From: DASZFV01 sp035546175
GTDB lineage: Bacteria > Myxococcota_A > Polyangia > Fen-1088
Length of the DNA stretch: 13,686 nt
Direction of reading: 5' to 3'
Assembly: GCA_035546175.1 (NCBI GenBank)
Contig: DASZWW010000106.1
Location: forward strand, 1 to 13,686
Part shown: piece by piece, positions 1 to 8,688 of the stretch
Position numbering within the stretch: the stretch's first letter is position 1
Layout of the letters: every line of letters begins with the position of its first letter
Notes under the pieces: model-generated
Databases searched by the model: none
Seen by the model: only the letters and a program-made list of their open reading frames with translations
What the model was told of the DNA's origin: nothing
Translations under genes and position numbers: made by a program

Positions 1-103
1 CCCCCCGCGCGACGCCGAGCACGAACCCGCGCTCGTCGGCCGCCAGCCCCTCCACCTCGGAGATCACGGGCGCATCATCCAGCGCGTCGTCCCGAAAATG
101 CAA
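1..103 (-). CDS. Partial unidentified CDS running off the left edge
   Basis: Reading leftward there is an open frame with no stop to the window edge. From the TTG at 103-101 its codons are coding-like, mostly ending in G or C, and translate to about 34 residues including ALHFRDDALDD and SEVEGLAADERGFVLGVARG. The EGLA..ERGFVLGVAR stretch is weakly reminiscent of beta-propeller proteins of the DUF3616 / esterase-like phytase kind, where 'EGLA' is followed by a 'lyvGLR' strand, but this is too short to assign. No Shine-Dalgarno sequence precedes the TTG, and the frame stays open further upstream into the end of the lipoprotein gene, so the true start is unsettled; a GTG at 67-65 is another option. 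It lies about 60 bases downstream of the lipoprotein gene on the same strand and could be co-transcribed with it. Confidence 0.4.
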   Translation of the reverse strand, partial: MHFRDDALDDAPVISEVEGLAADERGFVLGVARG

Positions 104-164
104 GGCCGCCGGCGGCTCGCCGGCAAGGGGACCGGGCCTCGGACGCGCGGCCCGTTGCGGCCGC

Positions 165-680
165 TCAGTGGCGGCAGTCCGCGCCCGCGTCCGGCGAGCC
201 CTCTCCGCCCGGCGCGCCGGCGTCGGGCGCCGGCGGATCGTCGGACTGAAAGTCCACCGAGACGAAGGCCCGCCCGTTCGGGTGCATGGGCAGATCGACG
301 TTGGTGAAGCGGCCGCCCACGATGGTCGCCGTCACGCGGTCGCTCACCCAGGTCGGGTCGTCGTCGGCGGTCGCCGCGCAGACGCCCTCCAGCCCGAACC
401 CCGTGAACACCACGTCACCGACGGGGATCCCCTCCATGTCGAGCGTCGACGACTGCCCCGTCGTGACGTCGGCGTCGGCGAACGCGAAGCGCGTCGCCCC
501 GGTCGCGAAGACCCGTATGCAGGTCACGTCCGGCGGGACGTTCACGAGGGCGACCCGCGCGGCGCCCACCTCGCCCCCACCCTCGTCCCCGCCCGCCGGC
601 GGGCCCTGACAGGCCCCGAGGGCCCCCGCCACGCCCAGCAGCAACGCCACCCTGCACGCGCTCGACCACGATCCGCCCAT
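165..680 (-). CDS. Small secreted lipoprotein, function unknown
   Basis: A 171-residue protein with a short basic N-terminus (Arg10), a hydrophobic core (residues 11-20) and a lipobox LGAC at residues 21-24, so Cys24 should be lipidated after signal peptidase II cleavage. The mature part begins with a Gly/Glu-rich linker, then a single beta-rich domain of about 110 residues (VALVNVPPDVTCIRVFATG, later GIPVGDVVFTGFGLEGVC). Cys53 and Cys100, by my count, may form a disulfide. The tail is a low-complexity Asp/Gly/Pro/Ala segment ending CRH. Proteins of this form are common among myxobacterial lipoproteins, but I cannot name a function. The ATG start is well supported: GGGAGG lies 6 bases upstream (complement of 687-692). 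The gene is divergent from typA across a 228-base spacer. Confident as a gene and lipoprotein; role unknown. Confidence 0.85.
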   Translation of the reverse strand: MGGSWSSACRVALLLGVAGALGACQGPPAGGDEGGGEVGAARVALVNVPPDVTCIRVFATGATRFAFADADVTTGQSSTLDMEGIPVGDVVFTGFGLEGVCAATADDDPTWVSDRVTATIVGGRFTNVDLPMHPNGRAFVSVDFQSDDPPAPDAGAPGGEGSPDAGADCRH

Positions 681-686
681 GTCGAT

Positions 687-692
687 CCTCCC
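687..692 (-). promoter_or_regulatory. Shine-Dalgarno site of the lipoprotein gene
   Basis: On the minus strand GGGAGG is followed by 6 bases and the ATG at 680. It is one of the few strong ribosome binding sites in the window and fixes the lipoprotein start. Confidence 0.7.
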
Positions 693-847
693 GTCGATGA
701 CTCGCTGGAACCGCTCCAGACCGCTACGAGCAAAGTGTCGTCACAGCGCGGCGAGGCGCCATCCGACGCCGCCTCACCGGGGCGGGGGACGGCCCGCCGT
801 GCCGGGACCCGCGGGCGAGTTCCCAGATCCGCCCGATAGCCAGCCGC

Positions 848-867
848 GTCGTCGGCGGCCCGACGAC
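848..867. repeat. Perfect 8-bp inverted repeat upstream of typA
   Basis: GTCGTCGG and CCGACGAC flank a 4-base CGGC loop. The element lies 41 bases before the first typA ATG and directly before a TTGCGC that could serve as a weak -35 (868-873; 17 bases to TAAGTC at 891-896, a poor -10). It could be an operator for typA or a hairpin in a leader transcribed from further upstream. In such GC-rich DNA a perfect 8-bp arm can also arise by chance. Confidence 0.35.
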
Positions 868-908
868 TTGCGCCGAGGCCGTTCACCGGGTAAGTCTCCC
901 GACCCGCA

Positions 909-2782
<1,874 letters not shown>

Positions 2783-2786
<4 letters not shown>

Positions 2787-3778
2787 AGGGGCTCGTCGGC
2801 CGCGTCGCCCTCGGCGTGGCGGCGGGCGTCGCGGTCTACGTCGGCTTCTCGATCTGGGCGAACGCGCGCCAGGTCGCCGAGGCCCTGGCGCGCTTCCGCT
2901 GGAGCCTCGCGGCGCTCGCCTGCCTGCTCGCGGCCTGCAATTACCTCGTGCGCTTCGGGCGCTGGCACTACTACCTGCGCGTCCTCGGGCTGCCGGTCGC
3001 GCCCCGGGACAGCCTGCTCGTGTTCCTCGCGGGGTTCTCGCTCACGGTGACGCCCGGCAAGCTCGGCGAGGCGGTGAAGGCCTTCCTGCTGCGCGCCTCG
3101 CACGGCTACTCGGTGACGCGCACGGCGCCCATCGTCGTCGCCGAGCGCGTGACGGACCTGCTCGCGCTCCTGCTCCTCGCGCTCGCGGGGGTGTTCCACT
3201 TCGACGTCGACCGCCGGTTCCTCGTCGCGGGCGCCGCCGTCGTGATCGGCGGCGTCCTCGTCGTCTCCATCGATCCCCTCGCCGAGCTGGCGCTCGGCCT
3301 CGCCGCTGGCCTCCCGGGCGTGCGCCGCTTCGCGCCCAGGCTGCGCGAGATGCACGCCGCGACGGCCGCCCTCCTTCACCCGAAGCCCCTCGTGCTCGCG
3401 ACGGCGATCTCGACGCTGTCCTGGTTCCTCGAGTGCCTCGCCTTCGCGACGGTCGTGCGCGGCTTCCCCGGCGCCGTCCTCGACCTGCGGGCCGCGACGT
3501 TCATCTACGCCGCGATGACCGTCGCGGGCGCGCTCTCGTTCTTGCCGGGCGGCCTGGGCGTCACCGAGGCGGGCATGCTGGCGCTGCTCGTGCGGTTCGG
3601 AGCCGGCCTCACCCGCGGGAGCGCCGCCGCGGCCACCTTCGTCACGCGCGCCTGCACGCTGTGGTTCGCCGTCGCGCTGGGGCTGCCCGCGCTCGCGCTC
3701 TACGCGCGCCGCAAGCACGTCGCCCTCCCCGCCGCCGGCGTCGAGCCGACGCCGGCGCCCGAGAGCGCCGCCCCCTGA
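2783..3778 (+). CDS. Flippase-like membrane protein, LPG-synthase transmembrane (UPF0104/AglD2) family
   Basis: A 331-residue integral membrane protein with about eight hydrophobic segments. The diagnostic motifs of the lysylphosphatidylglycerol synthase transmembrane family are present: RFGRWHYYLR near residue 57, TPGKLGEAVKAFLL (90-103), then VAERVTDLLALLLLAL, and SFLPGGLGVTEAGM (about 252-265). The family includes the flippase half of MprF and stand-alone proteins proposed to move lipid-linked substrates; there is no soluble aminoacyl-phosphatidylglycerol synthase domain here, so lipid aminoacylation is not expected. The substrate cannot be read from sequence. The start is the ATG at 2783, overlapping the typA stop as ATGA, with GAGG just upstream; the open frame extends much further 5' inside typA, but that part is arginine-rich shadow sequence. 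The C-terminus is a soluble Pro/Ala-rich tail. The overlap implies co-transcription and translational coupling with typA, which is not an obvious functional partner. Confidence 0.88.
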
Positions 3779-3867
3779 CCCGCCCCTGATCATTCGCTCA
3801 GGCGCAGTCCGCCCCTTTCGCCGGCCATCGTCACGAGGATGTCGCGCGACCGGACTTGCGTTCGGCA

Positions 3868-3873
3868 TATCAT
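3868..3873 (+). promoter_or_regulatory. Putative -10 hexamer for the exopolyphosphatase gene
   Basis: TATCAT ends 9 bases before the ATG at 3883, in the only AT-leaning patch of the 104-base spacer. No good -35 is seen 16-18 bases upstream. If used, the leader would be only about two or three bases long. The spacer otherwise contains just a weak 5-bp inverted repeat, CCTGA/TCAGG at 3785-3802. Confidence 0.3.
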
Positions 3874-3882
3874 GGCGAGGCC

Positions 3883-5466
3883 ATGCGCATCGCGGCCCTC
3901 GACTGCGGGTCCAACTCCTTCCACCTCATCGTCGCCGACGTCGAGACGGGCGGCCGCATCCAGATCCTCGACCGCGCCAAGGAGATGGTGCGGCTCGGGG
4001 ACTCGACGCTCCACACGGGCGTCATCCCGCCCGAGGTCTTCCGGCGCGCCCTCGACGCCCTCAAGTTCCTGCGCCGCATCGCCGACCGCCACAAGCCCGA
4101 CGCCCTGGTCGCCGTCGCGACGAGCGCCGTGCGCGAGGCGCAGAACGGCGGCGAGTTCGTGCGCGCCGCGCGCGACGAGGTGGGCGTCGACATCCGCGTC
4201 ATCCGCGGCGACGAGGAGGCCCGCCTCATCTACCTGGGCGCGCGCGGGTCGCTCGACCTCGGCAAGCGGCGCGTCGCCCTCTTCGATCTCGGCGGCGGCT
4301 CGCTCGAGGTCGTGCTCGCCGACGCGCAGGAGCTCTACTTCACGGCCTCGCTCAAGCTCGGCGTCATCCGCCTCGCCGAGGCCTGCCCCGTCTCCGATCC
4401 CCCGACGCCGCGCGAGCGCGCGCAACTCGCCGAGCGCGCCCGCTCGCTCCTCGAGCCGGTCATCGCGCGCGTCCGCGCCATGGGCTTCGACTTCGTCGCC
4501 TTCACGTCGGGCACGGCCTCGGCGCTCGGGAGCCTGCTGGGGCTCGAGCGCGAGCGCGCCGGCAGCCAGCGCACGGCCTCCCTGCCGCTCAAGGCGCTGG
4601 CCGAGATGGAGAAGAAGCTCGGCGGCATGCGCGCCCTCGAGCGCGCGCGCCTGCCCGGCCTCGACGCGCGCCGCGGCGACACGATCTACACGGGCGCCGT
4701 CGTGCTCCGCACCGTCCTCGACCTCACGGGCGCCGACGAGGCCGCCCTCTGCGAGACCGCGCTGCGCGAGGGCATCGTCGCCGACTACGTCGCGAGCAAC
4801 CGCCCCGGCATCCTCCTCGTCGAGGAGTTCCCCGACCTGCGCCGCCGCTCCGTCATGGAGCTCGCCCGCCGCTGTCAGTTCCGCGAGCCGCACGCGACGC
4901 ACGTCGCCCGCCTGGCGCTCTCGATCTTCCACCAGACGCGCCGCCTGCACGGCCTGCCCAAGAACGACGCCGAGCTGCTCGAGTACGCGGCGCTGCTGCA
5001 CGACGTCGGTTTCCACGTCGCGCCCCACCGCCACCACCGCCACACCGAGTACCTCATCCAGAGCCACGACATGGCCGGCTTCTCGCGCGACGAGGTGAAC
5101 GTCATCGCCCTCGTGGCCCGCTACCACCGCAAGGCCGAGCCGAGCAAGAGCCACGACGCCTTCATGGCCCTCTCGAAGGCCGACCGCAAGCGGGTCCGCC
5201 ACCTCGCCGCCATCCTGCGCGTGGCCGACGGCCTCGACCGCACCGACGCCCGCCTCGTGCGGGCCGTCCGCGTCGTCGTCACCGACAAGATCATCGAGAT
5301 GCGCCTCGACGCCGACGGCGATCCCGAGCTCGAGCTGTGGGCCGCGCGCCGCAAGGGCGACATGCTCGTGGAGCTCGCCGACCGCAAGCTGCGCCTCACC
5401 GTCGACGCCGTGCACGAGCGCGAGGACGCCGGCGACGGGCGCGGGCGGCTCCAGGTCGTGCGCTGA
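3883..5466 (+). CDS. ppx: Exopolyphosphatase / pppGpp phosphatase, Ppx/GppA family, with HD domain
   Basis: Cytoplasmic hydrolase of the actin/Hsp70-like superfamily that removes terminal phosphate from polyphosphate, and in some members from pppGpp. Over 527 residues it shows the N-terminal phosphate-binding motif DCGSNSFHL (7-15), then VAVATSAVREAQNG, the catalytic-region GDEEARLIYLG, and the second phosphate loop LFDLGGGSLEV with Asp135 and Gly137-139. A C-terminal HD domain carries HATHVARLAL (337 on), LLHDVG (His373-Asp374), a histidine-rich PHRHHRHTEYLI and ARYHRK, matching long Ppx enzymes. The ATG at 3883 is preferred because the protein then begins MRIAALDCGSN as in homologues; a TTG at 3856 would add nine residues. 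GAGG sits only two bases before the ATG, too close for a normal Shine-Dalgarno. The gene converges on a phosphate transporter operon, which supports a role in phosphate balance. Sequence alone does not separate the polyphosphate and pppGpp activities. Confidence 0.93.
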   Translation: MRIAALDCGSNSFHLIVADVETGGRIQILDRAKEMVRLGDSTLHTGVIPPEVFRRALDALKFLRRIADRHKPDALVAVATSAVREAQNGGEFVRAARDEVGVDIRVIRGDEEARLIYLGARGSLDLGKRRVALFDLGGGSLEVVLADAQELYFTASLKLGVIRLAEACPVSDPPTPRERAQLAERARSLLEPVIARVRAMGFDFVAFTSGTASALGSLLGLERERAGSQRTASLPLKALAEMEKKLGGMRALERARLPGLDARRGDTIYTGAVVLRTVLDLTGADEAALCETALREGIVADYVASNRPGILLVEEFPDLRRRSVMELARRCQFREPHATHVARLALSIFHQTRRLHGLPKNDAELLEYAALLHDVGFHVAPHRHHRHTEYLIQSHDMAGFSRDEVNVIALVARYHRKAEPSKSHDAFMALSKADRKRVRHLAAILRVADGLDRTDARLVRAVRVVVTDKIIEMRLDADGDPELELWAARRKGDMLVELADRKLRLTVDAVHEREDAGDGRGRLQVVR

Positions 5467-5470
5467 GAAG

Positions 5471-5503
5471 GCGGCGCCGCGGACGCGGCCACACCGGCGC
5501 CGC
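5471..5503. terminator. GC-rich hairpin between convergent genes, possible bidirectional terminator
   Basis: A 9-bp perfect inverted repeat, GCGGCGCCG (5471-5479) and CGGCGCCGC (5495-5503), surrounds a 15-base loop. It fills the 36-base gap between the exopolyphosphatase stop and the transporter stop. There is no T-run on either strand, so it is not a classic intrinsic terminator. The core CGGCGCCG is itself palindromic and may fold locally instead. Confidence 0.4.
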
Positions 5504-6492
5504 TAGAGCCCGAGGCGCTTCGAGGCGAAGTAGACGATCGCCGAGATGATGGCCGCCGACTGGATGGTGAAGAGCCACGCCCACACGATGCGCAGCGCGA
5601 CGGCCCAGCGGACGCTGTTCGGGTTGTTGACGAAGCCGACGCCGACGATTCCGCCCGTGATCGTGTGCGTCGTCGAGACGGGGACGCCGAGCGCGCTCGC
5701 GAGGAAGAGCATTCCGGCCGCGCCCGTCTCGGCGCAGAAGCCGCCGACCGGCTTGAGCTTGGTCAGGCGCATGCCCATCGTCTTGACGATGCGCCACCCG
5801 CCCGAGAGGGTGCCGAGGCCCATGGCCGTCTGGCTCGCGAGGATGACCCACAGCGGGACCTCGGCCTTGGCGCCCACGTAGCCCTTGGCGATGAGCAGCG
5901 CGAGGATGATGCCCATGGTCTTCTGGGCGTCGTTCGCGCCGTGGCCGAGGCTGAACATGGCCGCCGACAGGAACTGGAGCCGCCGGAACCAGCGATCGAT
6001 GCGCCCGGGGTGCGCGCGCCGGAAGACCCAGGAGACGAGCACCATCATGGCGCCGCCCAGGAGGAACCCGATCACCGGCGAGACGACGATGAAGATCGCG
6101 ATCTTGAGGACGCCCGACGTCTGCACGACGGCGAGCCCGCCCTTCGAGATGCCGGCCCCGAGCAGCCCGCCCACGAGCGCGTGCGACGAGCTGGACGGGA
6201 GCCCGTACCACCACGTGATGAGGTTCCAGGCGATGGCGCCGCCGAGCGCACCCACGAGCACGGCGTCGTCGATGATCCTGGGCTCGATGATGCCCTTGCC
6301 CACCGTGTTCGCGACGTGGAGCGGGAAGATCACGAAGGCGATGAAGTTGAAGAAGGCTGCCCAGGCGACGGCCCGCTTCGGCGTGAGCACGCGCGTCGAC
6401 ACGATCGTCGCGATCGAGTTCGCGGCGTCGTGGAACCCGTTGATGTAGTCGAAGGCGAGCGCGATCAGCACGATCGCGACGACGATGGCCAT
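5503..6492 (-). CDS. Inorganic phosphate transporter, PiT family
   Basis: A cation-coupled, low-affinity phosphate carrier of the inner membrane, 329 residues and about ten hydrophobic helices, normal for short bacterial PiT proteins. Both copies of the inverted-repeat signature are present: an N-terminal DYINGFHDAANSIATIVSTR starting at Asp15, and a C-terminal SLGHGANDAQKTMGI with Asn187-Asp188. The motifs WWYGLPSSSSHALVGGLLGA and GVPVSTTHTITGGIVGVG are also typical. The central cytoplasmic loop (FRRAHPGRIDRWFRR) is short. The ATG at 6492 is preceded by AAGGA seven bases upstream, a good ribosome binding site. It lies 18 bases downstream of the DUF47 gene, an arrangement recurrent for this transporter family, and is the last gene of a porin-DUF47-transporter operon. 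Phosphate is the likely substrate; some PiT relatives carry sulfate, which cannot be excluded. Confidence 0.95.
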   Translation of the reverse strand: MAIVVAIVLIALAFDYINGFHDAANSIATIVSTRVLTPKRAVAWAAFFNFIAFVIFPLHVANTVGKGIIEPRIIDDAVLVGALGGAIAWNLITWWYGLPSSSSHALVGGLLGAGISKGGLAVVQTSGVLKIAIFIVVSPVIGFLLGGAMMVLVSWVFRRAHPGRIDRWFRRLQFLSAAMFSLGHGANDAQKTMGIILALLIAKGYVGAKAEVPLWVILASQTAMGLGTLSGGWRIVKTMGMRLTKLKPVGGFCAETGAAGMLFLASALGVPVSTTHTITGGIVGVGFVNNPNSVRWAVALRIVWAWLFTIQSAAIISAIVYFASKRLGL

Positions 6493-6510
6493 GCGGTGTC
6501 CTTGTCGGGG

Positions 6511-7131
6511 CTAGCTGTTCTCGAGGACGACGCCCTCGATGACGTTCGCGACGTCCTCGCAGCGATCGGTCGCCGCCTCGAGCGTCTCGTAGATCTCCTT
6601 CCATTTGATGACGGAGATCGGGTCCTTCTCCTCGCGGAACAGCCTGGCGAGCGCGCCCCGCAGGATGCCGTCGGCGGCGTTCTCGAGCCGGTTGATCTCG
6701 ACGCAGTGGCCGAGGATGATGCTCGGCTTGCCGAGATCGCGGAAGGCGGCCACGGCGGCCGCGACCTGCTCGGCGCTCGCCACCAGGCAGCGCGCCAGGT
6801 CCCCCGCCTCGGTCGTCATCTGCCCCATCTCGTAGAGCGCGACGCGCTCGGCGGCCGCCTCGACGAGATCCATGATGTCGTCCATCTTCGTGATGAGGCG
6901 GTAGATGTCGTTGCGGTCGATCGGGGTGATGAACGTCTTGTGGAGCGCCGAGACCACGGCGTGCGTGATCTCGTCGCACTCGTGCTCGATCTGCTTGATG
7001 CGCCGGGCCTTGCCCTCGAGCGACGTCGGATCGTCGATCATCTCGAGGAAGGCCTTGCAGCCTTCGACGGTCTTCCTTCCCTGGGCCTCGAAGTGCTGGA
7101 AGAACGACCCGTCGTGCGGCAAGAGCCTCAT
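6511..7131 (-). CDS. DUF47 family PhoU-like protein, partner of PiT transporter
   Basis: A soluble, all-helical 206-residue protein of the DUF47 family, distantly related to PhoU. Recognisable features are the start MRLLPHDGSFFQHFEAQGRK, the helix with IEHECDEITHAVVSALHKTFITPIDRNDI (about residues 48-76), which carries the acidic and His residues of the PhoU-type metal-binding signature, KMDDIMDLVEAAAERV, and the C-terminal KWKEIYETLEAATDRCEDVANVIEG. The length matches the family. DUF47 genes commonly sit beside PiT genes, and the protein is thought to modulate transporter activity, though its mechanism is not well defined. It ends 18 bases before the PiT start and begins 33 bases after the porin stop. 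The ATG at 7131 lacks a Shine-Dalgarno sequence; instead TATACA ends 8 bases before it, so an internal leaderless promoter is possible. Confidence 0.92.
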   Translation of the reverse strand: MRLLPHDGSFFQHFEAQGRKTVEGCKAFLEMIDDPTSLEGKARRIKQIEHECDEITHAVVSALHKTFITPIDRNDIYRLITKMDDIMDLVEAAAERVALYEMGQMTTEAGDLARCLVASAEQVAAAVAAFRDLGKPSIILGHCVEINRLENAADGILRGALARLFREEKDPISVIKWKEIYETLEAATDRCEDVANVIEGVVLENS

Positions 7132-7139
7132 GGCGGGCG

Positions 7140-7145
7140 TGTATA
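7140..7145 (-). promoter_or_regulatory. Possible internal -10 hexamer before the DUF47 gene
   Basis: TATACA on the minus strand, 8 bases upstream of the ATG at 7131, within the 33-base gap after the porin gene. No convincing -35 is seen. Read-through from the porin promoter is the simpler assumption. Confidence 0.2.
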
Positions 7146-7164
7146 TCCGACTCGCGCCCCCCGA

Positions 7165-8586
7165 TCAAAGGCCCATCGCGAGCAGCAGCAGCACCTCCTG
7201 CTCGGTCTTGCTCGTCGCCTGCAGGTTCTTGACGTTCTCGGTCGTGCCGCTCAGGAAGGTGAGCGCGTAGTTCAGCGTCGCGCGCACGCGGCGCCCGTAC
7301 CAGTAGTTGACCCCGAGCGTGGCCGTCACGAGGCGGGTCGTCGCCGTGTTCGGGTTGGCGTTGGTCGACGTGCTCGTCAGGTCCTCCTGGAGCAGCTCGC
7401 CGCGGGCCGTCACCATGAGGCCGTGCTCGGCGGGCGGCTCGACGACGCGGCGGAGGCGCTTTGGCAGCTCGAAGCCCGGCCGCGGCAGGAGTCGATCGTC
7501 GCCCACGAGCCAGAGCCAGGCCTCGCCGTAGCCGCCGAAGCCGCGCAGGTGCGCGCGGCCGCGCGTCGTGGGCGGCGAGCCGTCGGTCGCGATCACCGCC
7601 TCGGCGAGGTCCTGCTCCTTGAGCACGCCCTCGCCGCGCACGCCGGCCTGGTGACCGATCGGCGCGTTCAGCTCGCCTCCCAGCGTGAGCGTCGACCCGC
7701 TCTCGAGCAGATCGAAGGTCAGCGGCGGCATCTGCCCCATCGTCCAGCTGGGGACGAAGAAGGCGAACCCGCCGGGCGTCGCCTGCGTGGGGAAGGCCTG
7801 CCCGGCGGCGCGCTGTCCGTACCACGCCGACGCCCCCAGCGAGACCTCGTGGAAGGCGTCGAGCGAGGTGCGGGCGAGCGGCGACACCGAGACGCGCCCG
7901 ATGACGTCAACGCGGTTGTCGCCGTTGCGCAGCGCCGGACCGTCGCCGTTGAAGACGCCGCCCGAGTAATAGACGAGGCGCGCGTCGTCGGTGCCGTGGA
8001 CCATGACCCCGAGGTCCTTGTTGTAGGGAGCGGCCAGCGTGCGCACGACGAGCGACCGGTCGACGAACGGGAGGTACGCGTCGAGCGTCCGGTTCTCGAG
8101 GGAGAACGGGGCGTCGAACTGCCCCGCCTGCACGATGAAGAGATCCCCCTCGGGCGCGAAGGCGAGGTACGCGTCGCTGGGCGGGCGTCCGCCCGAGGCC
8201 GGCGGGCCGTCGGCGGCCGTGAAGTCGCCCGCGACGTCGAAGTAGAACATCGGCCCCAGCCAGCCCGCGAGCTCGAGGCGCGCGCGGCGGAGCGTGAAGC
8301 CGCTGCGCAGATCGTCGAGCTGCCGCGGGTAGAACGCGCCGCCCACCTGCAGGAGGAACCCGGGGAAGAGCACGATCTCGTTGCTCGGCGAGCGCAGGAA
8401 GGCGTGCTCGCCCGCGAGGCCCGCCAGCGGATCTTGCGGGCCGGGCCCGGGCGTCGCGGCGCCGTCGGGACGCGGCGCTTCCGGGACGGCAGCGGGCGCC
8501 GCCGCCTCCTCCGCGGACGCCGCGCCGACGCGGCCGGACATCGCCAAGAGGGCGATGCCCTTGGCGAAAAGTCGGCCCCAGCGCAT
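7165..8586 (-). CDS. Outer-membrane porin of the OprP/OprO (phosphate-selective porin) type
   Basis: A 473-residue predicted beta-barrel. A signal peptide covers residues 1-25 (basic start, hydrophobic core, probable cleavage after ASA), followed by a Pro/Ala-rich linker to about residue 55. The barrel shows the order typical of the Porin_O_P family: GFTLRRARLELAGWLGPMFY, then FDVAGDF, DAYLAFAPEGDLFIVQAGQF with DAPFSLENRTLDAYLPFVDR, RSLVVRTLAAPYNKDLGVMVHG, and YYSGGVFNGDGP. Alternating polar/nonpolar strands continue to the end (VTATLGVNYWYGRRVRATLNYAL). The C-terminus, LLLLAMGL, lacks the usual terminal aromatic residue. It is the first gene of an operon with DUF47 and PiT genes, supporting phosphate or polyphosphate import across the outer membrane; the Lys/Arg ladder defining selectivity cannot be verified by eye. 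Some members of this family have other substrates. No Shine-Dalgarno sequence precedes the ATG. Confidence 0.85.
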   Translation of the reverse strand: MRWGRLFAKGIALLAMSGRVGAASAEEAAAPAAVPEAPRPDGAATPGPGPQDPLAGLAGEHAFLRSPSNEIVLFPGFLLQVGGAFYPRQLDDLRSGFTLRRARLELAGWLGPMFYFDVAGDFTAADGPPASGGRPPSDAYLAFAPEGDLFIVQAGQFDAPFSLENRTLDAYLPFVDRSLVVRTLAAPYNKDLGVMVHGTDDARLVYYSGGVFNGDGPALRNGDNRVDVIGRVSVSPLARTSLDAFHEVSLGASAWYGQRAAGQAFPTQATPGGFAFFVPSWTMGQMPPLTFDLLESGSTLTLGGELNAPIGHQAGVRGEGVLKEQDLAEAVIATDGSPPTTRGRAHLRGFGGYGEAWLWLVGDDRLLPRPGFELPKRLRRVVEPPAEHGLMVTARGELLQEDLTSTSTNANPNTATTRLVTATLGVNYWYGRRVRATLNYALTFLSGTTENVKNLQATSKTEQEVLLLLAMGL

Positions 8587-8592
8587 GGGGCC

Positions 8593-8598
8593 ATTGTA
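8593..8598 (-). promoter_or_regulatory. Putative -10 hexamer of the porin-DUF47-PiT operon
   Basis: TACAAT on the minus strand ends exactly 6 bases before the porin ATG at 8586, which would put the transcription start at or next to the start codon. There is no Shine-Dalgarno sequence and no good -35. I looked for a Pho box in 8587-8667 and found none that fits. Confidence 0.4.
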
Positions 8599-8623
8599 TC
8601 CGTCTCTCGCCGTCCCTGCGCGG

Positions 8624-8653
8624 TTGTCAGTCCACCGCTTCGTGGCCTACAAT
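8624..8653 (+). promoter_or_regulatory. Sigma-70-like promoter for the TadG-like gene
   Basis: TTGTCA (8624-8629), an 18-base spacer, and TACAAT (8648-8653): five of six matches to each consensus hexamer, the best promoter in the window. The expected start near 8660 gives a leader of about 29 bases containing the GGAGG that precedes the GTG at 8689. The palindrome CAATATTG (8650-8657) overlaps the -10 and could be an operator half-site or chance. Confidence 0.6.
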
Positions 8654-8675
8654 ATTGACGGCTGTCCATGCGGAA

Positions 8676-8682
8676 GTGGAGG
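8676..8682 (+). promoter_or_regulatory. Strong Shine-Dalgarno site deciding the TadG-like start
   Basis: GTGGAGG is followed by 6 bases and a GTG at 8689. The in-frame ATG at 8668 lies only about 8 bases after the predicted transcription start and has no binding site, so the GTG is the better start. Confidence 0.65.
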
Positions 8683-8688
8683 TTTGCC

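Noticed and set aside
705..719. CTGGA-ACCGC-TCCAG inverted repeat in front of the lipoprotein gene
   Set aside because: Five-base arms are expected by chance in this composition and no promoter element aligns with it.
3790..5415. 541-residue minus-strand open frame opposite the exopolyphosphatase gene
   Set aside because: Antisense shadow; repetitive acidic/Ala/Arg composition and no domain.
5396..7825. 809-residue minus-strand open frame
   Set aside because: It is a shifted frame over PiT, DUF47 and the porin; Arg/Ala/Gly/His-rich, low-complexity and lacking motifs.
5665..8658. 997-residue plus-strand open frame across the phosphate operon
   Set aside because: It is antisense to three genes with clear family motifs; its translation is an Arg/Asp/Glu/Val-rich composition typical of antisense frames in high-GC DNA, with no recognisable domain.
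8587..8667. Pho box (PhoB site) upstream of the porin operon
   Set aside because: Only isolated fragments such as CTGACA occur; no pair of 7-base repeats with the required 11-base period.
8668..8688. ATG 8668 as start of the TadG-like protein
   Set aside because: No ribosome binding site and only about 8 bases from the predicted transcription start; GTG 8689 has GGAGG at ideal spacing.
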